Shown here in pieces: positions 35,401 through 47,204 of a stretch of DNA of 64,000 nt; the first letter of the stretch is position 1, and every line of letters starts with the position of its first letter. The position numbers were made by a program, and so were the translations under genes. The stretch comes from Crambe crambe (taxonomy: Eukaryota > Porifera > Demospongiae > Poecilosclerida > Crambeidae). The notes under the pieces were generated by a model. The model saw only the letters and a list, made by a program, of their open reading frames with translations. It was not told where the DNA came from and searched no databases. The stretch is taken from NCBI GenBank assembly GCA_963924555.1, contig OZ004588.1, positions 7,227,205 to 7,291,204 on the forward strand, given 5' to 3'.

Positions 35401-35970
35401 TTAATAATGCAAGAGTGAATGATCCATTCAGATGAAGATAGAAACAAAAATTAATAAATAATGATACTCTCATGCACTGTTAGAATATGTAATTTCAATA
35501 GGTGTGATCTACCCTCCTCGTCATGATAACATTTGATAATCCGTACGGGTTCAAGGGTGAAGAAGTCGACCATTTCTCTAATGCCACCTGTGGTAGCAAT
35601 TGCCTTGAAGTGCCTAAGGCTTGGCTTATTTTTTTAAATGCTGGAAGGAACCAGATGAATGGCCGCAACCTCTTAGCCTTGATCCATGGAGGCTCTTCCA
35701 TTGAAGAGCCTGATCCACGAGGCTAACCATTCACTTGAGTACTAAGACAGAAGCCATTAGATCTGTTGCTACAGCTGGCCAGTGCAGATTTATAGAAACT
35801 ACTTCAAGATGGTGCTGGAGTGAAGTCATACCCACACCCAATGGGTCTATAATTCAGGCCAATAGTGGTAGCTATGGTGACCACCAAAGGGAACCTGATA
35901 AATAGTGGCCATGACATTTAGTCCTGGCCACAGGTTGAGAGGTTAGCTATATTTAGTCATAACAGCTCAC

Positions 35971-35992
35971 CATCTTTCTTTCTCTGAGCCGT
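35971..35992 (-). pseudogene. Degraded exon 1 of gene C
   Basis: The region aligns to exon 1 of the other copies (GCTCAC donor complement, AGAAAGAAAGA body) but the ATG has become ACG and the coding length is 22 nt from that point, not a multiple of three. It cannot serve as the standard start exon. Confidence 0.65.
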
Positions 35993-37317
35993 GGCGTAGT
36001 TTATTCACCTCAACACTTCCTTCCACTAAAAAGTATAAAGTAGAAGTTATCAGATTGTAAGGGCCTAGCTGGTGATCTTCAGATCATTGGAGCAGGACAG
36101 AAAAAAAAATAAAATACTGACCAATTAATGAAGTTGTGGCCTTAGCTAAACCACGAGTGTTATTTAGTAGCTACTCAAAATGAACTCAGATCTTAGCAAC
36201 AACTAGTAGTGTGGGGGTTACTTAGTCTGGCGTAGCCACACCCCTGAGCACGAAGCACGAGGTGATCTATAAACATTCAATAGACCGAGTTGTCAGAAGT
36301 AGCAGACAAGCATGAATATCATTACCTAACCACAGTGTGAACCACAGACGTGCAATAGCTTAGTCTGTTTTCTCCTTAAAAGAGCAATATACCATTCATA
36401 TGCAGAGAAGCACCTCTACACATAAACCCTTCAGGGACCACACTCTAATCCAAATCACAGACTAAAGATTTCAACAGTGGGAGCATGCTTGGATTTTGAA
36501 GCATCAAGGAGCGAGCCTTCTGATAGTCCTGTCATACTTCTTTTCCACAAGTACCACAACCATAGCAGATATACATTTTAATCGTTGATTATTAATACTA
36601 CACTGCAGCATTATAACTACGTACTGTTTTATTACTTGCTGTCATGACCAATAATGGAAATTTCAATGTTACCAAACTCTCCCTTTGCGCTTGGCTACGC
36701 AAGACTAGGGGTCACTCGGGCTTGCCTCAATGTTATCAAGCTAGTGGGAGAAGTTTCACACCCCTCTTGCTTGCTACATACATACATACCTGTATGGATG
36801 TGACCTTATTAAGGTGAAGTTAGTTTGATGTGTGGAGAAGCTTAAATTCCTTCCTGTCTGACCCCTCCCCCTCCCCAAGTAGAACCTGTAGAGAAAGAAA
36901 TTTATTTTTGTAGTTACATACATGTCCAGAAACCACATGTAGTCAACTAGCTATGTGGATGCTGATGGGCAATTTCCTCTGCTTAATCTTAAACTTTTAA
37001 ATTGATCTTACCTCAAAAAGATGTGATATAGAATCACTTCTCCACGCCTCAGCAACTGACTGCAAAAAGAACACTTACATGATTCAAAATAATAGGTAAT
37101 TCCTGTAGCTTGAGTTAAACTGAAATACAGAAAAAAGGGGTGGATCACAATAATGAATATCATAGAAAGTTCACATGTGCCTAATCACATGAATCATGAT
37201 TATGAATATTCTCAAAGGGTCAGGACTAGTGTAAATATCCATATCCAATACTCAGAGTCAAGTGTTTCTTATTTTTCATTTGTTTGTTTGTTGTTTGTTG
37301 TTTGTTTGTTTCCACAG
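35993..37317. other. Region upstream of gene C, no hAT-like insertion
   Basis: Contains the usual conserved upstream block but lacks the hAT-like element found in genes A, B and D. About 36200-36740 is unique sequence with no exon or repeat I can identify. Confidence 0.5.
36790..36885 (-). other. Candidate 5' UTR exon of gene C
   Basis: Conserved block bounded by an acceptor ending CTACAG and a GTATGT donor. It is the longer version (with GAATTTAAGCTTCTCC), as in copies E and F. Confidence 0.45.
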
Positions 37318-37472
37318 ACTGGAGTGCTTCAATTCCTGGAGACGATGAGGAAGGCTGATTTGGGGTACATGGAGAAGAAGAGGAAGGAGTTGGGACTAAA
37401 GACACTTGACAATGAAGAACGTTTAAGAAAACTCTATCAGATAACTGAACTTTCACCTGCCACTACTGCTAG
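37318..37472 (+). pseudogene. PCTP: Inverted PCTP last-exon remnant
   Basis: Copy of PCTP exon 6 on the plus strand, opposite to all the others. It retains the acceptor (TTTCCACAG), TGVLQFLETMRKADLGYMEK and the tail LDNEERLRKLYQITEL. It keeps the ~12 bases lost in the 19562 and 28592 remnants, so it is closer to the intact gene. A local inversion at the unit C/D boundary is the simplest explanation. Confidence 0.8.
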
Positions 37473-37599
37473 CCCTTCACATGTCATAGCTAGACTAACA
37501 TCTGGAGTACTAACAATTCATTCTTCTCATACTCTGAGTAAGGTGGGGAACATCACTAATGCTTCATTCTGTCCTTTGAATGACCTAACTCTTCTCCAG

Positions 37600-37854
37600 G
37601 AGAATATTGTATGCCCCAGGAAACCTTCCATCAGAGGATTCTCTTCTGTCTGGACCTCTACTACCAGTCTGTCAAGGTCAGTCACATGATTATCATATGA
37701 TTCAGGTATTGTCCTGAATCCTGTTGTCCTGTGATTCAGGCGTTATGATTCAGGTGTTGTCCCTCCCCCACAGGTTCATCAACAGTGTGAGCAGCAGGAC
37801 TTGGAGTTGGCCAAGGAGATGACAGAGGATGATCAAGAAGCGGACTTCCCTTAA
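37600..37854 (+). pseudogene. PSMD3: PSMD3 3' exon remnants (two exons)
   Basis: 37600-37676 matches the PSMD3 exon at 9882-9974 but lacks ~15 bases; 37774-37854 matches the last exon and reads HQQCEQQDLELAKEMTEDDQ up to DFP and a stop. This last exon is less degraded than the one in the long pseudogene and closer to the usual PSMD3 C-terminus (QQDLE-AKEM-EDD). Confidence 0.8.
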
Positions 37855-38038
37855 TCAGAACAAGTAGTGATTGAAATCATTGTAAGAAAACACTACCAAA
37901 AATTAATAAAAAATATGTACAAACTGTATAAAGTGTGTGTGTGCATGTTGTAATGTGATGATAATATAAAGTTATAAACAGCTAGTTAGTTATAACTCAA
38001 AAAGTTTGGTGCTGCACCATTTAATTCCATAAGTACTT

Positions 38039-41000
38039 TTAGTCATGTGCAATGTGCCCTGTAGGTTGAAAGCATAAATTCTAGCCACCACACCACAATA
38101 CTCTCACCTTCCCTGATCCTCGTGGCAACCCCTGTGTGACCGACATCCTCTAGAGCTTTAGCTAAACTGGCCCAAGTGGGAGATCCAGAGACTTCCAAGA
38201 TGTTATCATCCTCCCTCAACCATGAAGCAACTATGTCTGCTGGAAGGTCCTTCATCCTTTTTAGGTGTGGATGGTTCAGTCCTAGTGCCCCACCCACTCT
38301 CCTCAGACCTTCATCACTCAAGTATTTCAATTCTTGAGTGACTACATAGTGGTCATCCATTGTTAGATGCTCTACAGAATATTAAAAACAACCTTGCATA
38401 TCAGCTATATAAGAGAAAGTACTTAGAGGAATACGTATCTGCTGCTATGGAAACGACCTTTACTGGTGAATACTGTACAAAACTATTAGTATAACCCTCT
38501 TGTAGCTTCTTTGACTACTGTTGGGGTGACTCAATGAGAGAGATGAAATTACAAGAAGTTATGGTCCTAAAGTATTGATCCACAATCGTACGTATGTACG
38601 TATCCTACCACTTTGTTGATGTTGTTTGGGTCTCTGTAAAAAACAAATAAACAAACAACTTATAAATAACAACAACAATAATAACAAAAGCATGGTATTT
38701 GATAAAAAATTAATAAAGATTCAAACTTACTGAACTGCTGGCATGTGACGCCGGTGATTCACCTTTCTCTGCCAATTCCAAATACTCAATCCTAAAAAGG
38801 AATGATGTCCAGCTTGAGACATGAGCAAGCAGCTAGCTGTGGCTATAGTCCTTACTTTTCTGCCACTTCTTGCATGTCAATGCATTCAAGGTGGTGGATG
38901 AGGTAAGGACGAGGAGGGACTCCAATCTGCTCCATTTCTTTGATCCAGCGTTCTATCAGTATCACTGGATCTTCAGTTTCATGTGTTGTCATTTCCAAGG
39001 CATCTTTGAAATCAGCCAATTTCTGAGGATTTTCCTGAAACTCCTTGGCAACACCATTAATCTCAGGAACTGATATTGGACCAGTGGAAGCATGAGACTA
39101 AAGGATCATATAAATATGCACATGTAGCTAAATACGTAGCAATTGATATGTAAATAAACACCGCTAATTATGAAATACAAACCTTGGCTATTTTTAGCCA
39201 TTTTTTCTGGTCTTTCTTTTGTTCGTATATCTTGTCCTCCTGGCAAAGTAAACACGACTTGGTGGTGTATTCTGACTCCAGGAGAACAAAATGCTCGGGA
39301 GTATGGGGATTATTGGTTTTGCAGTGGTCACAGGAAAAAGCAAAGGCCATTTTGATGCCTGGAAACCATTGGCTGATTTGATCGGTGAGGCCCTTTTGGA
39401 TAGTGACAATTACTTCCTGACAAATATCTGGGAATATTGGGTTGCCACTTTCTCGTGGTTTTTCACGTACTAAATCGATCTGAATAGAATGCTTGCATTC
39501 AGATATAGTAAGTGTGTCTATCTTTGAACCAGATTGACCCAGTGTGAAAGACACTCTATTTCTGTAGATGCCATGACCAAAGGCTATGTCGTAGGCCTTC
39601 TTCTTAGGAAGAGCTGTGGCCAGTCGGGTGAAGAACCCTGGGGGCAGATATTTGATATCTGGGAATACCAAATGCAATGGAGCAGCTCTCCTGTCATAGG
39701 ATGGGGGGTCAGAAAGTCCTTTGTGCAAAGGAGGATTTGAGGGTCCATCATTTTGTGTGGAGGGGTTCCTTACATGCGATGGGGAATCAGGAGGTTTATA
39801 ATATGGCGTGGAGGGCCTCCTTTCGTGTGATGGGGGTGTGTCATTTGGAGTGGAGGGCCTCCTTTCATGTGATGGGGGATCAGAAGGTGCATTATTTCGT
39901 GTGGAGCTGGAGAGACTCTTTTCCTGTTGTGGAGCTTGTGGTGTGGTCGGAAGAGGAGGGAGTACAGAAGGAACAAAGTACTCTTTGCCCTTAAGATTAT
40001 GCACTTTGCCACGAGTGTTGACTGGTGCCACTAAAAGGAAATGCTCAAGGAGGTCGACTATGGACTGAGGTGGCAAGCATGGATTAAGCTCGTCTTCTGT
40101 AGAAGTTTTCCAAATTTCAGCATAGAGTGCTTCAACAAGAATACCGTGATTTCGAAGAATGTCCCACAATCTTGGTGCTCTCACTTTTTCAAAGCCTTCA
40201 AGAGCCAGAAGCTTGGCTATCTGCTTTATGAGCCACTGAGGGTCAGCTATGACTATAGAGCTTAAGCTGGGGATCTTGTCATAGTGAAGGAACACAGCAA
40301 GGTCATGATAAAACTTCAAGACACTGGGAACTGAATCTCTGGGGATGGTGCAGGCTTCTGCAACAGCTACCACTTCTTTCAACGTGAAATAAGGCTTGTT
40401 TTTAGCCATTCTACGCAACACCTTCCTGAAGAGAACCCATGTAAGAGGTGTATCGACCTTCATTTCACTGCTGCAAGCAAAATCATTGACAATTTGGAGA
40501 ACTCTTCTGTACCCAGGATCTGCATTCTCTTGCCCAGCTGTTGTGTTGTCGATGATCACTCCTTTATCACAGACCAGGTGAGCATACTCTTTATCCTTGT
40601 ACTCGGTGTACAGCTGCTCAAGAATCCTCTCTTTGTTAGCTTGTACAGTAGGATCATCACCATGGGTACCAACTGGCAAGATACGAGGATATTCAGGCAT
40701 TTTAGTGATGCTTTCATAGGCACTTTTGTCAGTGAGAGTGGCATCAATGCAAGACATCCATTGCAGAAGGAGCTCTATCGTACTTTGCTCCAGAACTTGC
40801 TCTGTGGCATGACCTTGATGGTGAGAAAGGGATAAGCATGGCTTGTGTAGATCCTTTGAAGCATCGAACATGAGGAAGAACATGGACTTTGATGTTAGAA
40901 AGACTGGCAAGATGCAGAGAAAGACTTGCTGGCCACCACAATCCCACACATACAGGAACACTTCAGATTCAGGTGCTTGGATTTCAGGATGCTGCTTAGC

Positions 41001-44000
41001 TATTTCGATAATTTCTTCTATGATCTTCTGAGCTTCAGATATTTCGGGGCTACTTCTCGTACGAGAGAGACGTGATGCTGCCAAAGTAATTCCTACTTGG
41101 ATCAATTTTACCACTCGTAATGACTCAGTTTCTCCACTACTTACATCGTATACCAGACGCACTAGCCCAACCAGTTCATTAGTTTCATCATCTTCAGTGA
41201 CCGGCACCCAATACCCTCCACTAACACTTCCACCCTTTGCTGTATGCGTGCTGACGTCCCTTGAGGCCCCACTTTGTCCAGGTTGGAAAGTGCTGAGGTC
41301 AGCCATTTGAGTGCTGTTAACATTAGCTTCATCTGGAAGTGGTTTGTTCATCATTCCACGCTGGAAACTGCTCTTGCCTACTCCTCCAGCACCAAGGTGC
41401 ACGATGCGTGCATAAGCCACACTGACTACACCACTCTTCAATGCTTCCCTGTAGTTGGCTACACAACATACATGTCATCCATAACTATTATGGTGTGTGG
41501 TATATAAGCCTACATGATGAGCATCATGGAACAGACATGTAATGGCTTTGGAAATTGAGGTATAGTTCATAAACATACTACTACTGATTAGACAGTCACA
41601 TACAGACAGTGAGACAGATCAGAGTGGCTTGATGGGAACCTTGGTTATCCAGACACCTTAGGCCAAAACTTTATCAGGATAAGTGAATAGTACAGTTTAA
41701 TTATAGCTAGCACTATCCACCTAGAACAGTGCACGTGCTACTAATGTGTTACTTATCATGTGCATGAGCAAAGCACTCTCTAACCTGGCCTGCTTTTTTC
41801 AAAAAATTTCATAAATTCATTGCCATTGAGGTTTTGTATAAACAAGGTGAGGAAACCCGAGGTTCAACTATACTAAGTTCCTATGAATAGCTAATTAACA
41901 GGTATCATGCATTGTGTACCTTCCAAAATTTCTTCTTCAGTGGGTTCATGTAGAGGCTGCATGAAGACAGGATAAAAATATTTTGGGGCAATGAAGGGTA
42001 GGAAAACAATTAGTATTTGATAATGCTGAGATGAGACAGTTCAGAATAACTTACACCCTGAAGGAATAAAATTCAGCATCCATTCAAGATAATGGAGATA
42101 TTGAAGGTATCAGTGTGTAATAATGTTGAGATGAGACAGTTTAGGATAACTTACACGCTGAAGGAACCAAATTCAGCATCCATTCAGGATAATGGAGATG
42201 TTGAAGGTATAGGAAAACAATCAGTGTGTAACAATGCTGAGATAAGACAGTTCAGAATAACTTACTTTCTGAAGGAACCAAATTCAGCATCCGTTCAGGA
42301 TAATGGAGATATTATTGAAGGTATAGGAAAACAATCAGTGTGTAACAATGCTGAGATGAGACAGTTCAGAATAACTTACTTCCTGAAAGAACCAAATTCA
42401 GCATCCGTTCAGGATAATGGAGATATTGAAGGTATAGGAAAACAATCAGTGTGTATAACAATGCTGAAATGAGACAGTTCAGAATAACTTACTATCTGCA
42501 TCCATTCAGGATAATGGAGATATTGAAGGTATAGGAAAACAATCAATGCTGAGATGAGACAGTTCAGAATAACTTACCCACTGAAGGAACCAAATTCAGC
42601 ATCCATTCAGGATAATGGAGATATTGACGGTATAGGAAAACAATCAGTGTGTAACAATGCTGAGATGAGACAGTTCAGAATAACTTACACCCTGAAGGAA
42701 CCAAATTCAGCATCCGTTCAGGATAATGGAGATATTGAAGGTATAGGAAAATAATCAGTGTGTAACAATGCTGAGATGAGACAGTTAGAATAACTTACAA
42801 TCTGAAGGAACCAAATTCAGCATCCGTTCAGGATAATGGAGATATTGAAGGTATAGGAAAACAATCAGTGTGTAACAATGCTGAGATGAGACAGTTCAGA
42901 ATAACTTACACCCTGAAGGAACCAAATTCAGCATCCGTTCAGGATAATGGAGATATTGAAGGTATAGGAAAACAATCAGTGTGTATAACAATGCTGAAAT
43001 GAGACAGTTCAGAATAACTTACAATCTGCATCCATTCAGGATAATGGAGATATTGAAGGTATAGGAAAACAATCAGTGTGTAACAATGCTGAGATGAGAC
43101 AGTTCAGAATAACTTACACGCTGAAGGAACCAAATTCAGCATCCGTTCAGGATAATGGAGATATTGAAGGTATAGGAAAACAATCAGTGTGTAACAATGC
43201 TGAGATGAGACAGTTCAGAATAACTTACATCCTGAAGGAACCAAATTCAGCATCCGTTCAGGATAATGGAGATATTGAAGGTATAGGAAAATAATCAGTG
43301 TGTAACAATGCTGAGATGAGACAGTTTAGAATAACTTACAATCTGAAGGAACCAAATTCAGCATCCGTTCAGGATAATGGAGATATTGAGGGTATAGGAA
43401 AACAATCAGTGTGTAACAATGCTGAGATGAGACAGTTCAGAATAACTTACTTCCTGAAGGAACCAAATTCAGCATCCGTTCAGGATAATGGAGATATTGA
43501 AGGTATAGGAAAACAATCAGTGTGTAACAATGCTGAGATGAGACAGTTCAGAATAACTTACTTCCTGAAGGAACCAAATTCAGCATCCGTTCAGGATAAT
43601 GAAGGTATAGGAAAACAATCAGTGTGTAACAATGCTGAAATGAGACAGTTCAGAATAACTTACCCACTGAAGGAACCAAATTCAGCATCCATTCAGGATA
43701 ATGGAGATATTGACGGTATAGGAAAACAATAGGTATTTAACAATAGCTACTTAGTTCAGAATAACTGAAAGAACCAGAAATAATGATTGTAGCTATAGGG
43801 TGAATGGTGTTTTTATTGGTATGGTGCTGAACAGAGTGAATATGGAACCAATCTTTTTCAGAACTATCAATAACTTAGGGATGGTAAACAAATGGCTTTT
43901 CAGGGTCCTTACATACAGACTGTGGCCATTCATCAAGACATTCATCAAATAGGAAGTATTGTTATGTTTAATGAGTTAACTGCTAGTGGTAGCATTGTAT

Positions 44001-44500
44001 ACAAAAACTGTTTACTTCTTAACCCTTGACCCTTGACCTAGCTCTTGCAGCTTGATAATTATAAGAATGCTGAGTCAGCCATATTTGATAAACTCTTAAC
44101 TACATGCTTCATGAGAACTGAGTGGTATCAGATCGTAAGAAATAAAAATATGGTCTCTGTTAGCTTTGTTGCAATGCTACAGGTTACTGCCATAAAAGGT
44201 GCAGATAGTCCAGAATGGCATTGGAGTGACACCAGGATCAGTAACCCAGGCTAATTATGACACTGTGGTTGTTTTCCTGGAACCCAATGACAGCATTGGT
44301 CCCGGCCTCTTGATGCACAATTGAGAAGAATGGGAGAAATTTGGATGTTTCTAGATTTAGTTTTCACAATGGATTGTTTACTTGTCAAAGGAATGGTGAT
44401 ATTTCAACAGCAGTTCCTGTGGGATTTTATGCTAGAGGTGAGATGGGCATATAGGCACTCACTGTGATGAGCTGCTTGTTCAATTTGCATCAGCAAAACA

Positions 44501-44577
<77 letters not shown>

Positions 44578-45022
44578 CGACAACTTGACACTTGACTAGT
44601 CAGCCCTCCCTGGCTGTCTACAATCACTGGACTGGACTGGTGGACTGCTTAAAAGCATGAAAACACATTTATAGTGATGATGTGCATTATAGCTGCAACT
44701 CTCCAATGGCTGTTTTACTGCAGCATGCTAAGCTTAGCCATAGTTTGGCAAAAAAAATTGTGGAATGTAGGAAACAGAAGTGCAATAGGCAAGAGAGAGG
44801 GTCACTCTATTATTACAAAACTGCTTATTCTTCATCACAAGCTTTCTCACATGCGAAATAGTTGTATGTTTTAGATCAGTCTAGTCCACCAGTCCAGTCC
44901 AGTGATTGTAGACAGCCATCCTCCCTTGTAAATAGTACAATTAGTAATTAATAGCTCACCAGCTTCTCTTGTCTTTCAGCCATGGTAGCAACTAGCTTGT
45001 ACGCCTCAACAACTTGTTCCAC
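38039..45022 (-). CDS. ROCO-Death gene D
   Basis: Exons, 5' to 3': 44960-44983 (MAERQEKL), microexon array D, 41920-41956 (PLHEPTEEEILE), 39183-41458, 38856-39097, 38731-38791, 38609-38633, 38108-38371, 38039-38058 (ends GHIAHD). The long exon is open throughout: Roc with GAGGVGKSS, WDCGGQQVF and GTHGDD; COR with FYHDLAVFLHYDKIPSL and DPQWLIKQIAKLLALE; Pro/Ser-rich repeats; a C-terminal segment with CDHCKT and CLLCQED. The Death exon resembles gene A (LGLNHPHLKRMKDLPADIV) and enters with EHLTMDDHY from its own acceptor. All phases agree, so the gene looks intact. Likely role: GTPase-controlled Death-domain signalling. The upper limit includes the leader. Confidence 0.85.
39700..39950 (-). repeat. 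Pro/Ser-rich protein repeat in gene D
   Basis: About four to five ~17-residue units (PPSHERRPSTPNDTP type), homologous to those in gene B but with one unit fewer. Confidence 0.8.
41920..41956 (-). CDS. Gene D exon downstream of the microexon array
   Basis: 37 nt, PLHEPTEEEILE plus one base, phase 0 to 1, acceptor ATGCAG, donor GTACAC. Joins as ...LEANYREALKSG. Confidence 0.78.
41999..43733 (-). repeat. Microexon array D: 16 units
   Basis: Coding-strand tally: GGT (Gly) 3, GAA (Glu) 3, ATT (Ile) 3, CGT (Arg) 2, TGG (Trp) 2, and AAA (Lys), ATA (Ile) and GAT (Asp) once each. Two units (trinucleotides near 42493 and 43025) share the same internal deletion and surrounding sequence; their visible differences are the trinucleotide itself (ATA against ATT) and a short downstream gap. 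In both, the deletion has created a new CAG acceptor directly before the trinucleotide. Confidence 0.92.
43734..44959. other. Gene D first coding intron beyond the array
   Basis: Contains the common intron sequence of the unit, the (CA)n run and plus-strand exon-like relics: about 44181-44260, and 44319-44439, the latter open with NGLFTCQRNGDIS, an Ig-like strand-F flavour (Gly-x-x-x-Cys). On the strand opposite ROCO; I cannot assign it. Confidence 0.4.
44502..44574. repeat. (CA)n microsatellite
   Basis: About 36 dinucleotide repeats in the first coding intron of gene D. Confidence 0.9.
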
Positions 45023-45205
45023 TAGAAGAATAAGAGTTGCAAGCTAAGCAAAGTCACTCTGAAAGCAAGAAATCTCAGAACCCATTATCAACCTGTAAGA
45101 GACCTCCCTGGTGATCTTCAAATTAGTTATCCTTTGAGCTGTAGTTTTCAGATGCATGTCCTTATTAGCTAATGTGGGAGTGTTATTTTACATACACTCT
45201 GTCAG

Positions 45206-45932
45206 GGGCCTCACTATTCTACGGAACAAATGAAACAGAACGGTTCCGAGACCCTATTTCATATGGAATTTCACTGCGCATGTACAGGAGCATCCCTGAT
45301 TAGTAGCACCTGTGTGTGCATATTGGTGAATCCAGGAATAATGCTGAAGATTTAGGATTCTAAGCATACAAGGTCTTAGGAGGTAATATTGAGCGACAAC
45401 TTTACTACATTTTGCATGCATGACACATCAACTTGATGATCTAATGGCTGCAGAGCAGCTAACCTTCTTTAGAAAGAGCATTTTCTCTGTTAGCTAACTC
45501 TTTACTATAAACACCAGGAAACAAGTAATAGGTACCTAACATGATGCTATACAAAATTTACTAGCATTATAATTTTAATAACTTCAAAAAAAAATCTGCA
45601 CAGGGCCAGAAAGCTATTTTAAATAGATTTCGAGTGTTGTATACTCCTATCATGTGCACAAACTAGTTTACAGCTTTGTATATGAACCAAGTATACAAGA
45701 GTTAACCACATGTACACCAAAGTATACAGTACATAGCAGAGAATGTTCGAATACCACTTATCTCAGAGAGCACGTAAAGTTCTCAATGACAAGACAGTGC
45801 ATTACACACTTTTACCATCCTAGGTGTTAAACTCATATTGTGCATGCGCATACGCTTGTGCAGTGAAAATTCCGTTTGTGAAATAGGATCCTGGAACCGT
45901 TCCGTTCTGTTCCGTTCCATAGAATGAGGCCC
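45206..45932. mobile_element. hAT-like element copy in gene D 5' UTR intron, internally deleted
   Basis: Same termini and same right flank (AAACTCAG at 45933-45940) as the A and B copies. Only ~730 bp, having lost much of the interior. The left flank is altered (CTCTGTCAG). Confidence 0.78.
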
Positions 45933-45987
45933 AAACTCAGCAAGTATATGGAAGGGGAGGAGTTTTACACCCCTCTAGTTTGCTTGC

Positions 45988-46062
45988 TACATACATACAT
46001 ACATACATACATACATACATACATACATACATACATACATACATACATACATACATACATAC
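45988..46062. repeat. (TACA)n microsatellite at the gene D 5' UTR exon donor
   Basis: The longest of these runs in the window, again abutting the GTATGT donor. Confidence 0.85.
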
Positions 46063-46137
46063 CTGTATAGATGTGACCTTATTAAGGTGATTGTGGAGAA
46101 GCTTCCTGTTTGACCCCTCCCCCTCCCCAAGTAGAAC
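46063..46137 (-). other. Candidate 5' UTR exon of gene D
   Basis: Conserved block with acceptor and donor as in gene A; the short form. Confidence 0.5.
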
Positions 46138-46566
46138 CTGTAGAGAAAGAAATTTATTTTAGTGGTTTGTGTCCCTATAGCAACATGTAGTCAACTAGCT
46201 ATGTGGATGCTGATGGGCAATTTCCTCTGTTTAAACTTTAAATTGATCTTACCTCAAAAAGATGTACAAGTAGCAATAGAGTCACTTCTCCACACCTCAC
46301 AGCAACTGACTGCAAAAAGAACACTTACCTGATTCAAATAGGTATTTTCTGTAACTTGAGTTGAAATACAAAAAAAGGGGTGGATCAAATAATGAATATC
46401 ATTAAAAAGTCACATGTGCCTAATCACATGACTTATGATTATGATAAGGGTCAGGACTACTAGAGTAATATGAATATGCAATATTGAGTAAGAGTATTAA
46501 GTTTGAAATTCATTATTAGTGCTACAGCTCCAGTTGCTAGTAACTACCAACAACACTAGCTATAGA

Positions 46567-46722
46567 CTATGCAGTAGTAAGTGGCAGGGGAAAGTTCAGT
46601 TATCTGAAAAAGGTTTTTTCAAGCATTCTTCATTGTCGTCCCAGTTCCTTTCTCTTCTCCAGGAAATCCTTGTACCCCAAAACAGCCTTCCTCATCGTCT
46701 CCAGGAACTGAGGCACTCCAGT
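46567..46722 (-). pseudogene. PCTP: PCTP last-exon remnant (unit D/E boundary)
   Basis: Degraded exon-6 copy with the deletion and lost acceptor shared with 19562 and 28592. Confidence 0.8.
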
Positions 46723-46938
46723 CAAACAAACAAACAAACAAATAAACAAACAAACAAACAAATAAACAAATGAATGAGCATACAAACTATAACATTTGAC
46801 TTGACTGCAAGCAAATCTTCATGAAGTTGGACGTGAACATGCTTCATTCTGTTCTTTGAATGACACAACAAATAGAAGAGTTGTATCCTTCAGAGTGTTC
46901 TCTCTCTGTATTATTTTGTGTTGTCCCTCCCCCCACAG

Positions 46939-47008
46939 GTTTGTTAAGAGTGTGAGCAGCAGGACTTGGAGTGAGAGGACAGAAGATAAAGGGGAGGACT
47001 TCCCTTAA
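46939..47008 (+). pseudogene. PSMD3: PSMD3 last-exon remnant
   Basis: As at 19931 and 28970, ending GACTTCCCTTAA; left edge of unit E. Confidence 0.8.
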
Positions 47009-47204
47009 TCAGAACAAGTAGCTAGTGATTTTAGAAAATAGCATTTAATTAATAAACAAACTGTATAAAGTGTGCATGTGGCATGTTGTAATGTGATAAT
47101 ATAAAGTAATAATGTTATAAGATTATAACCAACTAGTCACTTGTAATAACTCAAGGTTTACAACTATAGTTATGTCAAGTCAGTGCTCCACCAATTCAAT
47201 TCCA

